Assembly: GCA_043777755.1 (NCBI GenBank)
Contig: JAYWHK010000275.1
Coordinates: forward strand, 1-19,455
From: CANHEE01 sp043777755
GTDB lineage: Bacteria; Bacteroidota; Bacteroidia; Chitinophagales; Saprospiraceae
DNA length: 19,455 bases
Direction of reading: 5' to 3'
The position numbers were made by a program, and so were the translations under genes. Below the pieces are notes generated by a model that saw nothing but the letters and a program-made list of their open reading frames with translations, did no database searches and was not told the DNA's origin. Positions 15,799 to 19,455 of the stretch are shown here, piece after piece. The stretch's first letter is position 1, and each line of letters starts with the position of its first letter.

Positions 15799-16287
15799 AT
15801 GGAGAAAAAAGAAAAAAAATACTTGGATCAAGCGATGGCGTTACAAAAACTTCAACGTTTTTGTGCATATCAAGAACGTTCGCACGAAGAAGTTCGCAGC
15901 AAACTTATCGAATTGGGCGTATATGGCGAACGATTAGACAACGTTATTGTGTCTTTGATTGAAGATAATTTTTTGAATGAGGAGCGTTTTGCTCAAATTT
16001 ACGCTAGGGGAAAATTCAATATAAAACGGTGGGGAAAAGTGAGAATCAAGCAAGAACTGAAAATGAGAAAAATTTCAGATTATTGCATCAAAAAAGCAAT
16101 GTTGGAAATACACGACGACGATTATAACAGAGTAATTCGAGAAATTATTGTGAAAAAAGCAAATCTCCTAAACGAAAGTGATAAGTATGTTCTCCGTCAA
16201 AAACTTTTTCTTTATGCGATGCAAAAAGGCTACGAAATTGAATTGATTAACACAGCTCTAAATGAGTTTTTTAACAAAGAAAAATGA
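15799..16287 (+). CDS. recX: Regulatory protein RecX
   Basis: A 162-residue, mostly helical protein that fits RecX, which binds RecA filaments and modulates recombination and the SOS response. Signature stretches are ALQKLQRFCAYQERSHEEVR (about 13-32), KLIELGVYGERLDNVIVSL, FLNEERFAQIYARGKFNIKR and WGKVRIKQELKMRKIS, with further helical repeats to the end. The three-helix repeat pattern and length are normal for the family. RecA is not in the window; in Bacteroidota recX is often separate from recA. The start chosen is the ATG that follows the -7 box. It carries no C-terminal extension. Confidence 0.9.
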   Translation: MEKKEKKYLDQAMALQKLQRFCAYQERSHEEVRSKLIELGVYGERLDNVIVSLIEDNFLNEERFAQIYARGKFNIKRWGKVRIKQELKMRKISDYCIKKAMLEIHDDDYNRVIREIIVKKANLLNESDKYVLRQKLFLYAMQKGYEIELINTALNEFFNKEK

Positions 16288-16641
16288 ATCTGTAATTCTA
16301 AGGTGAAAAAAGTTAAACAAGTATTTTGTGTAAAATAAGTAGGCGTATAGAAATAAACGTGGTTATAAAATTTCGCAATCTATTGATAATCAATACACCA
16401 ACGACTTGCAGACTTACGATGAGTGCCTTTTGTGCCATCACGCTTTGCGTGACTTATTTACTTACGACTATTTAATTTTATCAAAAAATATTAAAAAAAT
16501 GTTTTTTATAAAAATTAAAAATTTAACTTTGTACGTAAGTAGCCGTATAAAAGTAAATGTGGTTATTTTAGCATAACTACTTATTCAATTATACAACTCA
16601 ATTTTTGTTACATTTACAAAACCTAAACCAACGAATTGATT
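16288..16641. other. 354-nt intergenic region with a 200-bp spaced direct repeat
   Basis: It contains the direct repeat listed separately, a GC hairpin TCACGC-TTT-GCGTGA (16438-16452), and an open but ATG-less frame from 16343 to 16573. TAACTTTG (16524-16531) matches the -7 consensus and sits just before repeat copy B. No gene is called here. Confidence 0.5.
16336..16566 (+). repeat. 31-nt direct repeat, copies exactly 200 bp apart
   Basis: Copies at 16336-16366 and 16536-16566 share TAAGTAG, CGTATA, TAAA and GTGGTTAT at 27 of 31 positions. A short similarity (TA..TTTGT) extends upstream of both. They could be a duplicated leader or promoter, or ends of a decayed mobile element; no transposase is visible. 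Confidence 0.6.
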
Positions 16642-17688
16642 ATGAAGAAGATTGGAATTTTATTTGGAATGGAAAATACTTTTCCTCCAGCTTTTATAGA
16701 AAGGGTAAATGAAATCGCAAGACGTGAAGGTATTGCTGTTCAGGCTGAACAAGTGACTGTTGATAAAGTACAACAAGGTCATCCAACAGAATATACAGTG
16801 ATTGTAGATAGAATTTCACAAGATGTACCTTTTTATCGTGCTTATTTGAAAAATGCTGCTATTTGTGGTACCGCAGTTATCAACAATCCTTTTTGGTGGA
16901 GTGCCGATGAAAAATTTTTCAACAATGCTTTGGCTGTTCATGTTGGCGTTCCTGTGCCAAGAACCGTTTTGTTACCGTCAAAAGATCGTCCTGACGATAC
17001 CTCTTCTAACTCATTTCGCAACCTAAAATTCCCTTTGTCTTGGGATGAAATTTTTGAGCATATTGGATTTCCAGCATTTATGAAGCCTCACGCAGGCGGC
17101 GGCTGGAAAAGCGTTTATCCGTTAGCGAACAAGGAAGAATTCTTTAAAGCGTACTCTGAAACAGGTCAATTGGTGATGTTATTTCAAGAAGCTATAGAAT
17201 TTGATGACTATTTCCGCTGCTACTGCCTTGGTAGTGAACGTGTACACATCATGCAATATGAGCCACGCAATCCACACCATTTGCGCTACCAATCAAACAA
17301 TCCTCCACCGACAGCCGAAATGTTGGCGTTGGTAAAAAAATATGTTTTGGCATTGAATGATGCTTTGGGTTATGATTTTAATACTGTAGAATTTGCTATT
17401 AGAGATGGTATTCCTTATGCAATTGACTTCTGCAATCCAGCTCCAGACGCTGAAATTACTTCAGTTGGACAGGAAAATTTTGATTGGATTGTAGAAAACT
17501 CTGCTCGCTATGCCATTGAACGTGCCTTGAATCACAATGAAGGACAAATGAATTTGACTTGGGGAACATTCATGCGGAACTCTATTGCTGGTTTGGGTAT
17601 GGAAAATGTAAATGCTGCCTCTATCGAAGGCACTAAAACAAAGAAGGCAAGTAGCACGAAGGCTACTACAGCGAAAAAAGCAAAATAG
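16642..17688 (+). CDS. ATP-grasp-like protein with a lysine-rich tail
   Basis: A 348-residue cytoplasmic protein that resembles the RimK/D-Ala-ligase ATP-grasp fold. An N-terminal Rossmann-like part (KKIGILFGMENTFPPAF) is followed by the nucleotide-binding GFPAFMKPHAGGGWKSVY (about 142-159), LVMLFQEAIEFDDYFRCYC and a metal-site-like NTVEFAIRDG plus YAIDFCNPAPDAE (about 250-275). ATP-grasp enzymes join a carboxylate to an amine or thiol via acylphosphate. The substrate here is not known and I do not recognise a named enzyme. The last ~17 residues (KTKKASSTKATTAKKAK) form a basic, disordered tail like those on nucleic-acid-binding proteins. I chose the ATG at 16642; the TTG six bases earlier is unlikely. 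It stands alone, convergent with the M23 gene. Confidence 0.7.
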   Translation: MKKIGILFGMENTFPPAFIERVNEIARREGIAVQAEQVTVDKVQQGHPTEYTVIVDRISQDVPFYRAYLKNAAICGTAVINNPFWWSADEKFFNNALAVHVGVPVPRTVLLPSKDRPDDTSSNSFRNLKFPLSWDEIFEHIGFPAFMKPHAGGGWKSVYPLANKEEFFKAYSETGQLVMLFQEAIEFDDYFRCYCLGSERVHIMQYEPRNPHHLRYQSNNPPPTAEMLALVKKYVLALNDALGYDFNTVEFAIRDGIPYAIDFCNPAPDAEITSVGQENFDWIVENSARYAIERALNHNEGQMNLTWGTFMRNSIAGLGMENVNAASIEGTKTKKASSTKATTAKKAK

Positions 17689-17697
17689 GATTTTTTA

Positions 17698-17754
17698 GGC
17701 TAAATTAATTAGTATTATTTTTTCAATGAAAAAATAATACTAATTAATTTTCTT
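17698..17754. terminator. Perfect 24-bp palindrome between convergent genes
   Basis: AAATTAATTAGTATTATTTTTTCA (17702-17725) and its exact complement (17727-17750) with a single central base. It lies between the ATP-grasp stop (17688) and the M23 stop (17794), so it can act as a bidirectional terminator hairpin. The left arm plus the adjacent GGCT, read on the minus strand, matches 70-98. Confidence 0.6.
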
Positions 17755-17793
17755 ATCAGCTTGGTGCAAGAAGTACTTGAATCACTACAAAAA

Positions 17794-18504
17794 CTACGTA
17801 AATTGTAAGCCCAATTCATGAAAGAAAACAGCTGGATTCGGGCAAATATTCAAATAATAAGCCGATTGATTTTTAGTAGCAACACCAGGAAAATCTCCTT
17901 CGTAGCCTAACATATCTGTAATCAACTGAAAATGCAAATGCGGTGGCCAGCCACCATTTTCCACAGGCTCACCAAGCCTGCAAAAACAATCTCCTTTCTT
18001 AATTTCTTGTCCTTTCCTTAGATTTTCCAACGATTTCAAGCTCAAATGTCCATAAAGTGTATAAAATAATGCACCACCCATTCGATGTTCTAAGATAATG
18101 GTCCCACCATAATCCAAAGTATTATTATTAAAAGCAAAGCTGTGAACAACTCCGTTCAGTGGCGCAAAAACTTTTGTTCCCGCTTCTGTCCAACAATCAA
18201 TTGCCAAATGAATACACCTATCTTCATCTGAATCTTGATTGTATAAACTGCTTCTACGGTAAATTGGGCGGTTTTCATCATAGCCACCAACACCAACTTT
18301 ACTATAATTGTCCACTAAGGTTTCATTGACGTGAGCGGAAAGCCCACCAAAGCTTTCAACATCTAATACTTCAAACTCTGTATTATAGATACTTAAATCC
18401 ATAACACAATAATCGTCTTTTTTTAGTTTTGTTCCTAATATAGGAAAAAAACTATGCTTATTTTCATTGAGGATACTAAGGATACCACTTTGCATTTTTT
18501 GCAA
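17794..18504 (-). CDS. M23 family metallopeptidase, no signal peptide
   Basis: A 236-residue protein whose C-terminal two thirds is a LytM-type M23 domain. Zinc ligands His99 and Asp103 (HLAID) and His191 (HLHFQ), with catalytic His153 (LYGHLS) and His189, are all present. APLNGVVHSF and GGTIILEH are typical core strands. Active M23 enzymes hydrolyse peptidoglycan cross-bridges. However, this one has no signal peptide or transmembrane segment: the N-terminus (MQKMQSGILSILNENK) is polar. Either it acts inside the cell, uses another export route, or serves a non-wall substrate. Cytoplasmic M23-like domains occur fused to class III aminotransferases and choline-kinase-like domains in some proteins, but no such fusion exists here. 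The first 90 residues are not recognised. An alternative ATG lies three codons inside. Confidence 0.85.
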   Translation of the reverse strand: MQKMQSGILSILNENKHSFFPILGTKLKKDDYCVMDLSIYNTEFEVLDVESFGGLSAHVNETLVDNYSKVGVGGYDENRPIYRRSSLYNQDSDEDRCIHLAIDCWTEAGTKVFAPLNGVVHSFAFNNNTLDYGGTIILEHRMGGALFYTLYGHLSLKSLENLRKGQEIKKGDCFCRLGEPVENGGWPPHLHFQLITDMLGYEGDFPGVATKNQSAYYLNICPNPAVFFHELGLQFT

Positions 18505-18861
18505 AAATTTAATTGTTTTGTAATGAAATTTACTGCAATATTATACCTTTTTTTTAAAATTACTAAGAAAAAGGAGGAATATATACATAAATTAAAAAAA
18601 TGATAATTTTTTTGATTTACGAGAATTGATTTTTGCGAAAATGGCAATAATTTTGATTAAATATTATCAAAATCATAAATTTTTTAAATTTTTATTAAAA
18701 AATTTGCAAAATAAGGTAAATTGGCTGTATCTTTGCATTATCAATTACATCAAAACGTTGTAGCTTTAAAAAATAAGAATTGACTTACTTAGGCAAAACT
18801 TATTCCAAAGAAAATGCAAAGATATAACTTTTGTGCAATTGACCTAAATAAATAAAAATAT
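18505..18861. other. 357-nt AT-rich region upstream of the tRNA-like unit
   Basis: It holds the divergent upstream regions of the M23 gene and the tRNA-like unit. No protein gene is supported; the longest plus-strand ATG frame near the RNA (18814-18852) encodes 12 residues. An 8-bp inverted repeat ATTTTGAT / ATCAAAAT (18650-18657 with 18666-18673) lies about 30 nt upstream of the -33 box and could be an operator. Confidence 0.45.
18703..18735 (+). promoter_or_regulatory. Promoter of the tRNA-like transcription unit
   Basis: A -33 box TTTG (18703-18706), a 21-nt spacer and a -7 box TATCTTTG (18728-18735) give one of the best Bacteroidota promoter matches in the window. Expected transcription start is near 18742, about 120 nt before the first tRNA-like unit. 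No ORF of useful size lies downstream before the RNAs. Confidence 0.7.
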
Positions 18862-18985
18862 TGTGAGGTGATGAAATTAGGCAGCCATGTCCGCTGGTCT
18901 CGCGGATGGGGAACCACGAAATAAATCCCAGTTCTTAGGAATTGGAACTAATCGCCCCTTGAAGGTTCGACTCCTTCTCTCACAG
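18862..18985 (+). ncRNA. tRNA-like RNA, copy 1 (class II body, ~54-nt variable arm)
   Basis: A cloverleaf can be drawn by eye. The acceptor is TGTGAGG / TCTCACA (one wobble) with G at position 73 followed by CA. U8 and a short ATG/CAT D-stem enclose AAATTAGGCAGC, which carries the GG pair and resembles tRNA-Leu. The anticodon stem is TCCGC / GCGGA with loop TGGTCTC, and the T-arm is GAAGG-TTCGACT-CCTTC. The variable region (18907-18960) is about 54 nt, much longer than in normal class II tRNAs; GGGG (18908-18911) can pair with CCCC (18955-18958) around an internal AGTTC/GAACT hairpin. Position 33, normally U, is G, so it is unlikely to decode normally. It could be a tRNA mimic, a regulatory RNA or a decaying tRNA. 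Confidence 0.6.
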
Positions 18986-18991
18986 CAAGAT

Positions 18992-19021
18992 AATCAAGGG
19001 TTAAGAACAAGGCGTTTGATT
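18992..19021 (+). repeat. Short inverted repeat in the spacer between tRNA-like units
   Basis: AATCAA (18992-18997) and TTGATT (19016-19021) can pair across 18 nt. It lies between the two cloverleafs and might be a processing hairpin, but the stem is short. Confidence 0.25.
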
Positions 19022-19048
19022 GTATATTATTAATTGTTCACCAAATAT

Positions 19049-19199
19049 TGTGAGGTGATGAAATTTTGGCAGCCATGTCCTCTTGTCTCGGGGATGGAGA
19101 ATTTTGGATAAACATTAGTATATTTTGGGGTTGACCACCAGCGCGCGCACCTGTACTTTTGCTAACTACTCTTTGGAGGTTCGAGTCCTTCTCTCACAG
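19049..19199 (+). ncRNA. tRNA-like RNA, copy 2 (class II body, ~80-nt variable arm)
   Basis: It shares the frame of copy 1: identical acceptor arms and 3' G-CA, a D-loop AAATTTTGGCAGC with GG, and a TTCGAGT T-loop. The anticodon stem TCCTC / GGGGA replaces a G-C pair with T-G, and the T-stem GGAGG / CCTTC replaces A-T with G-T, so pairing is preserved where the copies differ. The anticodon loop is TTGTCTC: with U33 the triplet would read GUC, an Asp anticodon in a Leu/Ser-like body, with an unusual pyrimidine at position 37. The variable region (19095-19174, 80 nt) is unrelated to that of copy 1 and contains a GC-rich patch (GCGCGCGC, 19141-19148). An 8-base T run follows the 3' end at 19203. 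Confidence 0.6.
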
Positions 19200-19226
19200 C
19201 AGTTTTTTTTCATTGATTTTAATAAG

Positions 19227-19268
19227 AAAAAGCATAGAAGATTGTTCGTCAATCGACTATGCTTTTTT
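19227..19268 (+). terminator. Two-tier terminator of the tRNA-like unit
   Basis: An 11-bp outer stem (AAAAAGCATAG 19227-19237 with CTATGCTTTTT 19057+200 to 19267, i.e. 19257-19267), a small internal loop, an inner 5-bp stem GATTG / CAATC and a TTCGT loop, ending in T6. It closes the transcript that starts near 18742. Confidence 0.85.
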
Positions 19269-19455
19269 ATTTTAGTAGTAGTGGTTTTTTAATTTACTCA
19301 AAAGAAGAAAAAAAACATTCTATACACTCGATGTTCCAGTTTTTCAGATTTTTGGAGGATATATCAGGCTTGTTTATCTAATTAATAAGCATAAAATTAT
19401 ATAGCTTTTCCTTTTGAGAAGAAAAACATCGTTAAAAGCAGGATAAAACAGCCTA
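19269..19455. other. Right-hand edge, no supported complete gene
   Basis: No complete gene is supported. On the minus strand a frame open at the window edge ends at a TAA (19397-19399) and would encode about 18 hydrophobic residues (CFILLLTMFFFSKGKAI). It could be the C-terminal membrane helix of a gene that begins beyond the window; too little is visible to be sure. Confidence 0.25.

Noticed and set aside
18814..18852. A 12-codon leader peptide (starting MQRYNF) before the tRNA-like unit
   Set aside because: No attenuator-like codon run or alternative hairpins tie it to the RNAs; chance frames of this size are common.
18862..19199. CRISPR array
   Set aside because: Only two repeated units, long and structured, with no regular short repeats or equal spacers; they fold as cloverleafs.
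18862..19199. tRNA-Leu genes interrupted by group I introns
   Set aside because: The extra sequence lies in the variable region, not the anticodon loop, and at 54-80 nt is too short for a group I intron.

Overview
The window is AT-rich DNA from a member of the Bacteroidota, most likely Cytophagales-like; the genus cannot be fixed from this sequence. Three things point there: TAnnTTTG-type -7 boxes with TTTG-type -33 boxes upstream of several genes, a near absence of Shine-Dalgarno sequences, and a type IX secretion C-terminal sorting domain on the first protein. DUF6089/PorG-like and DUF5916-type outer-membrane barrels fit the same group.

Layout. 1-1811: the terminator of an upstream gene, then a secreted CotH-kinase-like protein, ending at a strong bidirectional terminator. 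1812-2935 (minus): a PorG-like barrel preceded by an overlooked 48-residue membrane protein. 3066-4763: a secreted subtilisin with a long insert. 4990-6531: an acyl-CoA carboxylase carboxyltransferase. 6633-7346: pyrH. 7547-8986 (minus): fumC. 9117-12266: a tight four-gene operon, tcdA-metZ-osmC-xth. 12572-14863: a DUF5916/CBM9-like outer-membrane protein. 14948-15508: a membrane-anchored SH3b protein. 15799-16287: recX. 16642-17688: an ATP-grasp-like protein with a lysine-rich tail. 17794-18504 (minus): a leaderless M23 metallopeptidase. Most genes are single units bounded by clear hairpin terminators. The housekeeping genes (pyrH, fumC, tcdA, metZ, xth, recX) look ordinary.

The unusual part is the right end, 18703-19268. 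A near-ideal Bacteroidota promoter leads into two tandem, non-identical tRNA-like units (18862-18985 and 19049-19199), followed by a two-tiered hairpin terminator. Each unit has an acceptor stem, a Leu-type D-arm with the GG pair, a 5-bp anticodon stem with a 7-nt loop, and a canonical TTCGANT T-loop. The variable regions, however, are about 54 and 80 nt long and unrelated to each other, and the anticodon loops are abnormal. Stem differences between the copies keep pairing, which suggests selection on the fold. This is the best candidate for an undescribed element here.

Other intergenic structure: a 28-nt AT-rich sequence occurs upstream of the CotH gene and again as one arm of a perfect 24-bp palindrome between the ATP-grasp and M23 genes, with a related copy upstream of the DUF5916 gene. 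A CACGGAG-rich imperfect palindrome with flanking direct repeats lies upstream of recX. A 31-nt direct repeat spaced exactly 200 bp lies upstream of the ATP-grasp gene.
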